Below, one piece after another: positions 27,900 through 36,018 of a DNA stretch of 64,000 bases. The position numbers and the translations under genes were made by a program. The notes under the pieces are model-generated. The model was not told the DNA's origin and did not search any database. It was given only the letters and a program-made list of their open reading frames with translations. Source of the stretch: Pseudanabaena sp. FACHB-1998 (lineage in GTDB: Bacteria > Cyanobacteriota > Cyanobacteriia > Pseudanabaenales > Pseudanabaenaceae); the NCBI RefSeq assembly GCF_014696355.1, contig NZ_JACJQA010000046.1, positions 62,001 to 126,000 of the forward strand. Direction: 5' to 3'. Position 1 is the first letter of the stretch; each line of letters opens with the position of its first letter.

Positions 27900-29210
27900 C
27901 TAATCTATGCTTGCCAGCGCACTCTCGGCAAGCTGGATTGTTTCATTGACATTTAATGTTCCATTAAGGATGTGAGCAGAATTAATAATATAAACGCCTG
28001 ATATAGAGGTTTTAATAGGGGGTAAATTTTTTGAATAGTTAAGCGTAGCGATCGCTAGTACATGGCGGACTCTAGAAACCTGAAAGCAAATTACATCATC
28101 ACGTTCAAAGCGAGGGTACATATGGACGAGTGCTGTTATAAATTTTTCTTCAAGCTCGCGATCGCTTAATTCAAAGGCTGGGTCATCGGGAACGACATAC
28201 TTAGGTAAATAGACAAGGGAATTACCACCAAATTGCGATCGATCTACTAAAGCGGTCATTTCAATTACACCAGTAAAGGGAACCCAAGTGTCCGTAATAT
28301 TGGTGACATAAAACTTAGAAATTGGCTTTTTTAAAAGTACGGAAGCACAGATAATTCCTTGGTATTCAATATTATTTAATTTTCTAATTTCATCTTCAGA
28401 TAGTTTTGGACATACTTTAGCGGCAACTGGTGCTGGTGTGGTCAAAATAACTTTATCAAATTCAATATATTCACCATTGTCTAACTTAATACCCACTAAG
28501 TTACCTTCAATGGAATCGACACTAATAACCTTACTTCCAAGTTGGATTGAAACATTGGACTCTTGAAGTACTTCTGTAAAACGTTCCAGAATCCGACCAT
28601 ATCCTCCTGACAAATACCCAAATAGCTCTTTTTTTAACCCAGTTCTCCTAGCTGCGTATAATCTGGCAATAATAGCCCAAATAAATGATGCTGAAGCTTT
28701 TCTATAGTTCTCGCCCAGTTTAGAACGGAGTAAAGGTAACCAGATCTTCTCAAATGTGTACTTCCCTGACCATTTTGTTAGCCATTCAGTAACAGATATT
28801 TTTTCGAGCTTTTTCCAATCTTTGATTTTAGAGCCGTAAATAATGGTGAATGCAAAGCGTAGTTTATCAATCAAATTAAGAGGAAAAAATCTTAAAAACT
28901 CGATCGCATTGGAAATAGAATAGAGCCGACCATCCTTGTAGAAACCTGTTTTGGTCTCGACCCATTGTAAATCTTGTTCTAAGCCTAGTTCCTTAAGTAG
29001 CGATCGCAGGTGTTGATCCGATAATAGAATTACGTGATAGTGACGATCCCAGACGATATTTCCTAATTGCCAAGCATCTGCTAGTCCACCCAAGCGGTCA
29101 GAACTTTCAATTAAAGTTACTTGCTTACCTTGTTGCGCTAAACGTAGAGCGAGAGTCATTCCTAAAATGCCTCCACCTACAATGCCCCAATGCTCATTTT
29201 TTTGTGACAT
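27900..29210 (-). CDS. NAD(P)/FAD-binding amine-oxidase-like protein
   Basis: This 436-residue flavoprotein begins with a Rossmann motif (GIVGGGILGMTLALRL) followed by the second signature SSDRLGGLADAW. This pattern is shared by protoporphyrinogen oxidase, phytoene desaturase and UDP-galactopyranose mutase-like families. A C-terminal segment (NINSAHILNGTLNVNETIQLAE equivalent, near 410-430) closes the FAD site. Such proteins recur in glycolipid and glycan clusters with GT2 enzymes, often without known reaction. Here it lies inside the cassette, 32 bp after the acetyltransferase gene, so it may modify the sugar or the lipid carrier. Confidence 0.75.
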   Translation of the reverse strand: MSQKNEHWGIVGGGILGMTLALRLAQQGKQVTLIESSDRLGGLADAWQLGNIVWDRHYHVILLSDQHLRSLLKELGLEQDLQWVETKTGFYKDGRLYSISNAIEFLRFFPLNLIDKLRFAFTIIYGSKIKDWKKLEKISVTEWLTKWSGKYTFEKIWLPLLRSKLGENYRKASASFIWAIIARLYAARRTGLKKELFGYLSGGYGRILERFTEVLQESNVSIQLGSKVISVDSIEGNLVGIKLDNGEYIEFDKVILTTPAPVAAKVCPKLSEDEIRKLNNIEYQGIICASVLLKKPISKFYVTNITDTWVPFTGVIEMTALVDRSQFGGNSLVYLPKYVVPDDPAFELSDRELEEKFITALVHMYPRFERDDVICFQVSRVRHVLAIATLNYSKNLPPIKTSISGVYIINSAHILNGTLNVNETIQLAESALASID

Positions 29211-29242
29211 CTTTTAAGACTATGTGGGATTTGATACTAATT

Positions 29243-29875
29243 TCAAACTGGTGGAATTAATTCTATAACTTCACCTTTGGTGATCCTATATTTCAAACCA
29301 CAGGTTGTGCAAACTATCTCAGGTTCATCAAAGTTTCCCTCAACTGGAAAACGTTTAAGTAGTTGTCCGCAACGACAGACGCAGCCGACTGACTTAGCAG
29401 GATGTCCCATTGCCAAATGGAAATCGGGTACAGATTTAGTGACCAGAGAACCCATGCCAATCATGGCAAAACGACCAATGGTTAAATCATTGCCAATAGT
29501 ACATCCTGCGCCAATTGTTGCCCCTTCGCGCACCAGTGTAGGTAAGGTATGTTCATCGGGAGCAGAAGGACGAAGGTGCTTCAGATCGCTAGTAGTTGCT
29601 CTGGGGAAGCGATCATTAGTAAATGTCGTACTCGCACTAATCATCACACCATCTTCAATCGTAACCGCATTACAGATATAGACAAAAGCATTAATCTTTA
29701 CGCGATCGCCAATTTTGACTCCATAGGCAATATAAGTTTTTTCGCCCACAATGCATTCTTCGCCTATGTGGGTTGAGTGCCGAATATGCACGTTGTCCCA
29801 AATAGAACTATCTTTGCCAATGCTCACATTGTCTTCGATTATTGCTGATGGATGGATGCGAACTGACATAATCAT
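29243..29875 (-). CDS. Left-handed beta-helix sugar N-acyltransferase
   Basis: This 210-residue protein has hexapeptide repeats from about residue 6 to 150 (for example VSIGKDSSIWDNVHI, ATIGAGCTIGNDLTIG), the fold of WbpD/WlbB/FdtC-type 3-amino-sugar N-acetyltransferases. The tail adds a cysteine-rich segment (CVCRCG ... VCTTCG) that looks like a zinc ribbon. With the adjacent aminotransferase and Gfo/Idh oxidoreductase it would form a 3-acetamido-type nucleotide sugar. Start ATG 29875; a second Met lies two codons in. A composite palindrome separates it from the upstream Gfo/Idh gene. Confidence 0.85.
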   Translation of the reverse strand: MIMSVRIHPSAIIEDNVSIGKDSSIWDNVHIRHSTHIGEECIVGEKTYIAYGVKIGDRVKINAFVYICNAVTIEDGVMISASTTFTNDRFPRATTSDLKHLRPSAPDEHTLPTLVREGATIGAGCTIGNDLTIGRFAMIGMGSLVTKSVPDFHLAMGHPAKSVGCVCRCGQLLKRFPVEGNFDEPEIVCTTCGLKYRITKGEVIELIPPV

Positions 29876-29902
29876 TACATCTTGGCTATAAATATCCTTG
29901 AT

Positions 29903-30076
29903 TTATATCAAAACTAAAGATGGCTTAGCCATCTTTAGTTTTGAAAGCCCCAACTGGGTTTGACTTCTAATTTCTGAAAGTTAGAACTTACGCGGGTAGA
30001 TGTGGCTAGGACAAAGCCCGCGCCATATCTACCCGCGTAAGCCCTAAAAGTGTGATCACACTTTCGGAAACTGGTA
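29903..30076. repeat. Composite palindromic element (family C) interrupted by another insertion
   Basis: It contains a 17-bp perfect palindrome at 29909-29943 (centre ATGGCT/AGCCAT), the ACTGGGTTTG linker, and an AAAGTGTGATCACACTTTC palindrome whose left half is split by a 65-bp insertion (29982-30046). Layout matches 7685-7797. It sits between two genes of the glycan cassette. Confidence 0.75.
29982..30046. mobile_element. 65-bp palindromic insertion with 5-bp duplication
   Basis: Inverted repeats CTTACGCGGGTAGATG and its near-complement lie near the ends. AAAGT is present on both sides (29977-29981 and 30047-30051). Removing the insert and one AAAGT restores a near-perfect palindrome, TTTCTGAAAGTGTGA with its complement, which strongly supports a real insertion event. 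Confidence 0.75.
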
Positions 30077-31111
30077 TTACCCAGCGATCGAAGCAACTTC
30101 CTTAGTGGGCAAAACGAGAAGGTTATTAGAAATTGGAGTCCAACTGGTTTTCCGCATGGCTGCGTAGGCAGATTCGATCGCTTCTACGGAGGCTAAGCCA
30201 TCTTCGGCAGTAATCAGCAGAGGCTCTTCGTTTCTAATAGCTTTGGTGAAGTTCTCAATTTGGCTGCGAAAAGCTTGTACTTTGTTGTATCCCTTACCAA
30301 ATACAGTCCACTCATTGCTAGAGGCTTGGCGATATTTTGATTCTTTCCAACCGATAGAAATAGTGCCTTGGGAGCCATAGATACGAATATAGCTTTCGAG
30401 ATCCTTGCTAATACTCCAAGACAGATCAATGTTGCCACGAACGCCAATTTCACTCTTGACAAAGATTTGGACAGTATCTTCAACTTCCAAATTTTGAATT
30501 CGCTTGCCCTCAACTATTTGAATCTCCGAGAGATTGCCCAAAAAATATCGCATGATATCTACGGAATGAGTGCCGTTGTCAATGAGGACTCCACCACCGC
30601 TAATCTGTGGTTGAGAGTTCCAGCGCTTGCTCATATCCACCCGACCAGTAAAAGCATTCTCAAACAGAACGATTTCACCTAATATTCCTGAAGCCACAAT
30701 TTGTTTTGCTTGAATTACATCTTCCACATAGCGGAATTTAGAAGCCATGGTCAAAATTACACCTGACTTTTTTGCAGCTTCGAGCATTAATTTGGCGCTC
30801 TCGGAACTTACGCTCAGAGGCTTTTCGCAAAGTACATTTATTTTACGACCTAATAAATGTTGGCAAATTTCTAGATGGGTAATTGGAGGTGTACAGACAA
30901 TCGCCGCGTCAAGTTCGAGTTTGTCTGCCATAGCTTGGTAGGATTCAAAGCTTTCACATCCTAGTTTTGTTGACAGGGCTTGCGCTCTTGACAAGTCCAC
31001 ATCTGCAATACCAACAAGTTGGGCAATCTCAGTGGTCTCAAAAGCTTGAATGTAGGATTGCGCGATCGCCCCTGCTCCCACTAAACCAAATTTTAATTTT
31101 GAGTTTGACAT
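30077..31111 (-). CDS. Gfo/Idh/MocA-family sugar oxidoreductase
   Basis: This 344-residue NAD(P)-dependent enzyme has an N-terminal Rossmann domain (FGLVGAGAIAQSYIQAF) and the family's EKPLS motif (NVLCEKPLSVSSE, about residues 94-106), whose lysine contacts cofactor and substrate. The C-terminal alpha/beta domain contains GGGVLIDNGTHSVD with the conserved Asp/His pair. In nucleotide-sugar pathways such as WlbA, members oxidise C3 of a UDP-sugar ahead of a DegT aminotransferase. The aminotransferase gene is 26 bp upstream, which fits that role. Confidence 0.88.
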   Translation of the reverse strand: MSNSKLKFGLVGAGAIAQSYIQAFETTEIAQLVGIADVDLSRAQALSTKLGCESFESYQAMADKLELDAAIVCTPPITHLEICQHLLGRKINVLCEKPLSVSSESAKLMLEAAKKSGVILTMASKFRYVEDVIQAKQIVASGILGEIVLFENAFTGRVDMSKRWNSQPQISGGGVLIDNGTHSVDIMRYFLGNLSEIQIVEGKRIQNLEVEDTVQIFVKSEIGVRGNIDLSWSISKDLESYIRIYGSQGTISIGWKESKYRQASSNEWTVFGKGYNKVQAFRSQIENFTKAIRNEEPLLITAEDGLASVEAIESAYAAMRKTSWTPISNNLLVLPTKEVASIAG

Positions 31112-31137
31112 GGTTATTTCCTGTTTATGGTCGGTGT

Positions 31138-32367
31138 TTATTTTTTAAGTTGTTCAACAGCTTCCAAAATTGCCTCGGCAATGTAATTGATATGCTCGTC
31201 TGTGTAACGCTCATTCCAAGGCAGTACCAGAACCGCTTCTAAACCAGAATAAGTACCAGTAAAGCGATCGGTAGCATAATCCACAGCCTCAGGTCTAGCT
31301 AAAGTGAAGGGGAAACGGGAATTGCCAAAGGTGCGCTGCTTTTGGAAAATCTCACACATAAAGGCTGGCTTTTGGATATAGCGAGGTGCGGAGAAAATTC
31401 CTTTTGCTTTGAGATTCTTGGCTAGACCCACTGCGCCATCAGCAATTTTTTGGCTATCAACACTCAAGCAATACTTCCAATAAACATGGGTATTTCGAGA
31501 ATCAATGGTAGGAGTAACAATTCCATCTAAACCTTGCAATTTAGCGGTCAATTTCTCTGCGGCGACTTGGCGGCTTTGGACTATTTCGGTAAGTTTGCTA
31601 AGTTGAGCTACTGCCACTGCGCCTTGCAACTCGCACATTCTGCCATTCAGGGCAAGGAAGTAATGATCGGGCTGAGGATCTCCATAGCCCCATGCTTTAT
31701 TGATAAACAAAAACATCCGTCTCGCAAAGGCATCGTCATTAGTAGTCACAATCCCACCTTCGCCCGTGGTGATGTGTTTACCTTGCTGTAGGCTAAAGCA
31801 ACCAATGGAGCCGATCGCCCCAACTTTTTTGCCATTGTGTTCTGCAAGGAATGATTGAGCACAATCTTCAATGATGGGAATGTTTCGGGAAGCAGCTAAT
31901 TCAACAATCTCGGTCATGTTGCAGGGATTGCCGAAAAGATGCGTCACAATAATAGCTTTGGTGCGATCGCTCAAACAAGCCTTGATCGATTCCGCAGTGA
32001 CATTCCAAGTTGTAGGATCGACATCAGCAAAAACAGGAATTGCGCCCTGATAGAGAATCGGAGTCAAAGCCCCCATGTCAGTAATGGAAGTAGTGATAAT
32101 TTCATCCCCAGGTTCGGGATCAATTGCGGCGATCGCTGTATGAATAGCCCCTGAGCCTGAAGAACAGGCATAGGCATACTTAACACCGAGCATCTCTGCG
32201 AACTGATTTTCTAAAGCCTTTACAAAGTTTCCTTTAGTACTGGTGAGTGTACCGCTATTGATGGCTTCAGCTAAAAGTTTAAGCTCTGCTTCTCCGAGAG
32301 TTCGTCCAGAGGAATCTTGATCCGATGGTAATTGAATTGGCTTGACTAGAGTTTGAGTAGCTTCCAT
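31138..32367 (-). CDS. DegT/DnrJ/EryC1/StrS sugar aminotransferase
   Basis: This 409-residue PLP enzyme transfers an amino group to a keto-sugar nucleotide. Visible features are the SSGSGAIHTAIAA phosphate-contact segment (about 69-81), ED168 in IPIIEDCAQS, and the Schiff-base lysine K197 in FSLQQGKHITTGEGG. It corresponds in type to ArnB, WlbC and FdtB. It precedes the Gfo/Idh gene by 26 bp and follows the GT2 gene by 107 bp, so sugar synthesis and transfer are encoded together. Confidence 0.92.
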   Translation of the reverse strand: MEATQTLVKPIQLPSDQDSSGRTLGEAELKLLAEAINSGTLTSTKGNFVKALENQFAEMLGVKYAYACSSGSGAIHTAIAAIDPEPGDEIITTSITDMGALTPILYQGAIPVFADVDPTTWNVTAESIKACLSDRTKAIIVTHLFGNPCNMTEIVELAASRNIPIIEDCAQSFLAEHNGKKVGAIGSIGCFSLQQGKHITTGEGGIVTTNDDAFARRMFLFINKAWGYGDPQPDHYFLALNGRMCELQGAVAVAQLSKLTEIVQSRQVAAEKLTAKLQGLDGIVTPTIDSRNTHVYWKYCLSVDSQKIADGAVGLAKNLKAKGIFSAPRYIQKPAFMCEIFQKQRTFGNSRFPFTLARPEAVDYATDRFTGTYSGLEAVLVLPWNERYTDEHINYIAEAILEAVEQLKK

Positions 32368-32474
32368 TTTAAATATACCTAACTAATTTTTGAGATGCTC
32401 GTGATTTACTGATAACAAACTTCAACTCACTCAGCCCCACAATATTTTTGCAATATCTATTGAGGCAGTCACAA

Positions 32475-33626
32475 TTATGATTTTTCAGGATTTGCTTTAC
32501 CCTCGAATATAGTCGTACCAAGGTGAAAGATTTCTTCAAAGTATTTCTTGCTCTGCATAGATAGAACTCCAAGACTGAAAAATTGGATTGATAGAATCAA
32601 CGTAATTCCACCAATAAAAAAGGTGTGGGGAGCCTGAGCATAAGCCATAGCTATAGCTTCCGTAAAATCAGGAAATTGCTGGTAATTAGCAAGCTCTTGA
32701 TAATTTGTCCACGATCTGATAAATGCATAAAAGTCTGCATAAAGCGACAATAAAAATAGAATTAAACTGGGAATGAGAAAAAAGATTACGGGTCTAAATA
32801 GGAAACCAGAAAGAAGAATCGAAAGTGTATGCTTAGCAATTTTCATACTAGATGAGCGTTGCACTTGGTTGGCTTTTTGGGGTAGCCAATGTAAATGTGC
32901 AGGTATTTCTTCAACTCGCGCACCCAGAAGTCTAGCTTTATGGATGATTTCTGGGTTGATTTCCATACCTTTAGAACGAAGACTTAACTTCTTCAGGAAT
33001 TTAGCATCATAGACTCTGACCATGCCCGTCAAGGTGGCAAGACTTTTATTATCCGTGAAAGATAAGAAGCGATTAGCCCAAATACTCAAGATTTTCCTTA
33101 AAAATGGCACATTTGAAATTGAGCCACCTCTCATATAAGGAGATGCCACGACAATTCTGGCTTGGGACTTAATAATTTGGTCGAGCATATCGCCGATATG
33201 TTCAGCGGAGTAGCTTAAGTCCAGATCTACAACCGTTATATAGTCACCTTGACAATTTTTAAAACCATATCTCAAAGCTTGTCCAAGACCAAAATTGGTG
33301 CGATGATGAAGGACGGTTATATTATTACGATTTTTGGCAAACTCTAAGGCTAATTTGTGAGTATTGTCTCGACTTCCGTCGTTAACAATGATCATTTCCC
33401 ATCTATATTTGTACTCTAGAGATTCCATGTAACTGCAAAGAATTTCTAGATTGTTTTCAATAATAGTTGACTCGTTATAAGCGGGTATAAGTAGCGAAAC
33501 TAATGGCTTTTCAACTGAATATGGCAGCGATGTCCGATGGCTGTCAGAACGTTGAGAATGACAAATATTTGCTTGTGGACTCTCTGTAGAAGAGATCTCT
33601 AACCCTAGCGCCGTAGAATGAAGCAT
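32475..33626 (-). CDS. Polyprenyl-phosphate-type GT2 glycosyltransferase (ArnC/DPM-like)
   Basis: This 383-residue enzyme has a GT-A domain (about 42-265) with PLVSLLIPAYNES, the VNDGSRDNT nucleotide-binding motif and DLDLSYS metal motif, followed by two transmembrane helices (about 272-298 and 330-355). This is the layout of dolichol/undecaprenyl-phosphate sugar transferases such as ArnC, DPM1 and GtrB. It is the first gene of the minus-strand cassette. A 30-residue N-terminal extension may be mis-started; no better internal Met is visible before the catalytic domain. Confidence 0.88.
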   Translation of the reverse strand: MLHSTALGLEISSTESPQANICHSQRSDSHRTSLPYSVEKPLVSLLIPAYNESTIIENNLEILCSYMESLEYKYRWEMIIVNDGSRDNTHKLALEFAKNRNNITVLHHRTNFGLGQALRYGFKNCQGDYITVVDLDLSYSAEHIGDMLDQIIKSQARIVVASPYMRGGSISNVPFLRKILSIWANRFLSFTDNKSLATLTGMVRVYDAKFLKKLSLRSKGMEINPEIIHKARLLGARVEEIPAHLHWLPQKANQVQRSSSMKIAKHTLSILLSGFLFRPVIFFLIPSLILFLLSLYADFYAFIRSWTNYQELANYQQFPDFTEAIAMAYAQAPHTFFIGGITLILSIQFFSLGVLSMQSKKYFEEIFHLGTTIFEGKANPEKS

Positions 33627-34146
33627 AATTTTTGTGCCGTTGAGCGATAATTCCTAAGACAAAAATCATAAAAATGTTTAACCTTTTTCACTATTTAACT
33701 AAATAGTGAAATTAAGTAATTACGCTTTTAGATTGACTCGAATTTTAAAAGCAAATATTAGAAAATTTGATAGTTAAAACTTACTGCTATATATAGTTAC
33801 TAAATAATCAACCAAAAATCAAGGCAAAAAGTTATTGACAAGTTATACAGAAGTTATACATTTCATACATTTGTTTTTATTTTAATTTGACAAGCTATAC
33901 AAAAGTTGTACAATTTATGCATTTTTTTTGCTTTAATTTGAGATTTAAAAATGTAGCTTCCATTATTGTGCTAAAACAAAATCAAAGCCCAATAAAAATT
34001 TTCCAGTGACTTGAGTATCTAAGATATGGTGATTACGATCGCTAATTAATAGGGATAAAATCTCTTAAAAAGGAACAGTCATGTCACAAGCAAAATAGGG
34101 AACTAGTTGCACAATATAGAAGTCGGTTTAAGGGAGGGGTAAACCT
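33627..34146. other. 520-bp AT-rich divergent intergenic region
   Basis: It separates the GT2-led cassette from a small plus-strand gene. It holds two tandem 52-bp repeats with promoter-like sequence (33835-33938), then a leader with a five-codon ORF and nested hairpins (34066-34165). Nothing else coding is visible. Confidence 0.7.
33835..33938 (+). repeat. Two tandem imperfect 52-bp repeats with sigma70-like boxes
   Basis: Both units begin TTGACAAG(T/C)TATACA and end ATTTTAAT/CTTTAAT-like. In the second unit TTGACA (33887-33892) is followed after 16 bp by TACAAT (33909-33914), a good promoter match on the plus strand. The first unit has a weaker -10. Confidence 0.6.
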
Positions 34147-34165
34147 ATGACTCCTGTGCAACTAG
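34066..34165 (+). promoter_or_regulatory. Structured leader with a five-codon ORF and a looped ribosome-binding site
   Basis: AAGGA precedes a mini-ORF, ATG-TCA-CAA-GCA-AAA-TAG (34081-34098, MSQAK). An 11-bp perfect inverted repeat (CTAGTTGCACA at 34103-34113, TGTGCAACTAG at 34155-34165) encloses the Shine-Dalgarno GGGAGGGG (34132-34139) and the ATG of the next gene. Inside, GGTTTA/TAAACC form a small stem that shows the SD in a 9-nt loop. This resembles translational attenuation leaders. Confidence 0.45.
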
Positions 34166-34365
34166 AGAGAATCCAAAAAATGCTTACAGAATCTCAGTTT
34201 AATCTCTTTTCCAAGTTAACCAAAATGCGTGATTGGATGGGAGAGTTATATTTAGAATTTATTCTGTCGCAGGAAGATATCGAATATATCTATCATTCAG
34301 AGAGCAATATTTGCACTGAGCTAGATAAAGACCAAGATAAGCGATCGCCTTATTTGATGAGATAA
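34147..34365 (+). CDS. Small hypothetical protein, 72 residues
   Basis: I do not recognise the family. The protein is soluble and rich in charged and aromatic residues (SKLTKMRDWMGELYLEF, QEDIEYIYHSES), probably helical in its first half and acidic in its second. The gene is supported by a strong Shine-Dalgarno (GGGAGGGG) 7 bp before ATG 34147, an upstream promoter-like sequence, and a clean terminator hairpin after the stop codon. It has no neighbour on its strand. It may be a regulatory or stress peptide, but nothing in the sequence states a function. Confidence 0.6.
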   Translation: MTPVQLERIQKMLTESQFNLFSKLTKMRDWMGELYLEFILSQEDIEYIYHSESNICTELDKDQDKRSPYLMR

Positions 34366-34403
34366 AGGCAATGCAGTTTAGAGATAAATTGCATTGCCTT
34401 TAT
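34362..34403. terminator. Bidirectional terminator between convergent genes
   Basis: A 14-bp perfect stem (ATAAAGGCAATGCA) with a 14-nt loop, between the small plus-strand gene and the photolyase gene. Confidence 0.7.
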
Positions 34404-34431
34404 AAGTTGATTTAGCAATCTTGTGTTGGAT

Positions 34432-36012
34432 TTATTTCAAGCTCTGGATAAATTTTAAAGAAGATTCACGAATTGCTTGTTGCTCAGATTCAGATTTTTT
34501 ATCGTAGGCATTAACCATTAGCGATACCCGCCCATTTTCTGCAAAACTCTCGCGGTGCTGATCGATAAAGTTCCAATATAAATAGTTAAACGGACAGGCT
34601 TTCTCCCCAGTTTTTTCTTTGACATCATACTGGCATTGAGAACAGCAATTGCTCATTTTATTGATATAGTTACCACCCGCTACATAGGGCTTTGAGGCTA
34701 AAATCCCGCCATCAGCAAAGGTAGACATCCCCAAGACATTCGGAAGTTCTACCCATTCGTAAGCGTCCACATAGGCAAGCCAAAACCAGCGATTAAGCTG
34801 ACGGGGATCGGTATTGGTGAGATTACTAAAATTGCTCAAAATCATTAATCTCTGAATGTGATGGGAATAGCCATAATTGAGAACATTGGCGATCGCATCC
34901 TTTAGGCACAGTAAATCAGTCTGAGCGTCCCAATAAAGTTGAGGTAAATCATTAGTAAACCTAAAATAGTTGCTTTCGCGAGCCTCTGGCATCTTGGCTT
35001 CGTAATAGACCCTTATATATTCGCGCCAGCCCAGAATTTGACGGACAAAACCTTCAACGGAGTTTAGGGGAGCAAGATTTTGGTGATAGGCAGCGATCGC
35101 CATTTCGCAAAGTTCTTGAGGCAGGAGTAAGCCATTGTTGAGATAAATTGATAAAACTGAATGAAATAGAAATGGCTCGCCAGTTTTGACTGCGTCTTCG
35201 TAGGCTCCAAAGCTGGCTAACCGAGTTTCGATAAATAATTTCGCCAGTTCCAAGGCGCGATCGCGAGTTACCGCATAATTAAACTTTTCGAGTTTCCCAA
35301 AAGCATTTGGTAAATAGTTTTGAACAAGTTCAATTACTTCCTGTGTTATTGCATCAGGCTCAATTTCAGGAATCGTCGGAATAAGAATATTTTTCGGTAA
35401 AGACTTACGATTTTCTTTGTCATAGTTCCAATTACCGCCAATAGGTTTACCATCTTCCATCAAGTAATTAGTTTGCCTACGAAGTTCTCTATAGAATGTT
35501 TCTAAACGATAACCCTTTTTGATTTTTGATTTAAATTGCTCTGGGTCAGCTATAAAAAAATTATTAGGAATTACATTAATCCGATCGCCAAATTGCTGAC
35601 TAAGAAGCGCCATTTGCTGTCTTGTATCCCATTCTGACGGCAGCATATAGGTTAAATCAATATGGGGATGCTGCTCCAAAAAATCAGCGATCGCCTCGGC
35701 ATGAAATCCTTCTGTGAATAGATTTAGCACGGGAAATCCCAGTTGTTGACAGGCGATCACAAAATGTCGCTGAGCGCTGAGAATATAAACTAATTTTTGC
35801 TTGTGATGGGGAATTGCGGTGGCATAGCTAAAAGATTCGACAAAGATTAGCAAAGGCTTTTGATCAAGCAATGCTTTAGGGAATACTGCGAGATTGAGCT
35901 GGTCGTAGAGAATAAATATGGCGCGATCGCTGTTATTTAATCGCGAATCTGATTTATCTGTAATTATGTCTCTATCTATTTGAGAGAGGAATTTAGAAGC
36001 TGTCTCTAACAT
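34432..36012 (-). CDS. FeS-containing bacterial cryptochrome/(6-4) photolyase (PhrB-like)
   Basis: This 526-residue flavoprotein is of the FeS-BCP class. The C-terminal domain has the diagnostic cysteine spacing C457-x2-C460-x12-C473 (NCCSQCQYDVKE ... ACPF), with a fourth cysteine in TDLLCLKDA, which together ligate a 4Fe-4S cluster. FAD-domain motifs such as ILGWREYIRVYYE and YGYSHHIQRLMILSNF (the HH pair near the lesion) are present. Known members repair (6-4) photoproducts in UV-damaged DNA using blue light, or signal. It starts 6 bp after the HAD gene, so the two are co-transcribed, an odd partnership. Confidence 0.9.
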   Translation of the reverse strand: MLETASKFLSQIDRDIITDKSDSRLNNSDRAIFILYDQLNLAVFPKALLDQKPLLIFVESFSYATAIPHHKQKLVYILSAQRHFVIACQQLGFPVLNLFTEGFHAEAIADFLEQHPHIDLTYMLPSEWDTRQQMALLSQQFGDRINVIPNNFFIADPEQFKSKIKKGYRLETFYRELRRQTNYLMEDGKPIGGNWNYDKENRKSLPKNILIPTIPEIEPDAITQEVIELVQNYLPNAFGKLEKFNYAVTRDRALELAKLFIETRLASFGAYEDAVKTGEPFLFHSVLSIYLNNGLLLPQELCEMAIAAYHQNLAPLNSVEGFVRQILGWREYIRVYYEAKMPEARESNYFRFTNDLPQLYWDAQTDLLCLKDAIANVLNYGYSHHIQRLMILSNFSNLTNTDPRQLNRWFWLAYVDAYEWVELPNVLGMSTFADGGILASKPYVAGGNYINKMSNCCSQCQYDVKEKTGEKACPFNYLYWNFIDQHRESFAENGRVSLMVNAYDKKSESEQQAIRESSLKFIQSLK

Positions 36013-36018
36013 TATGTT

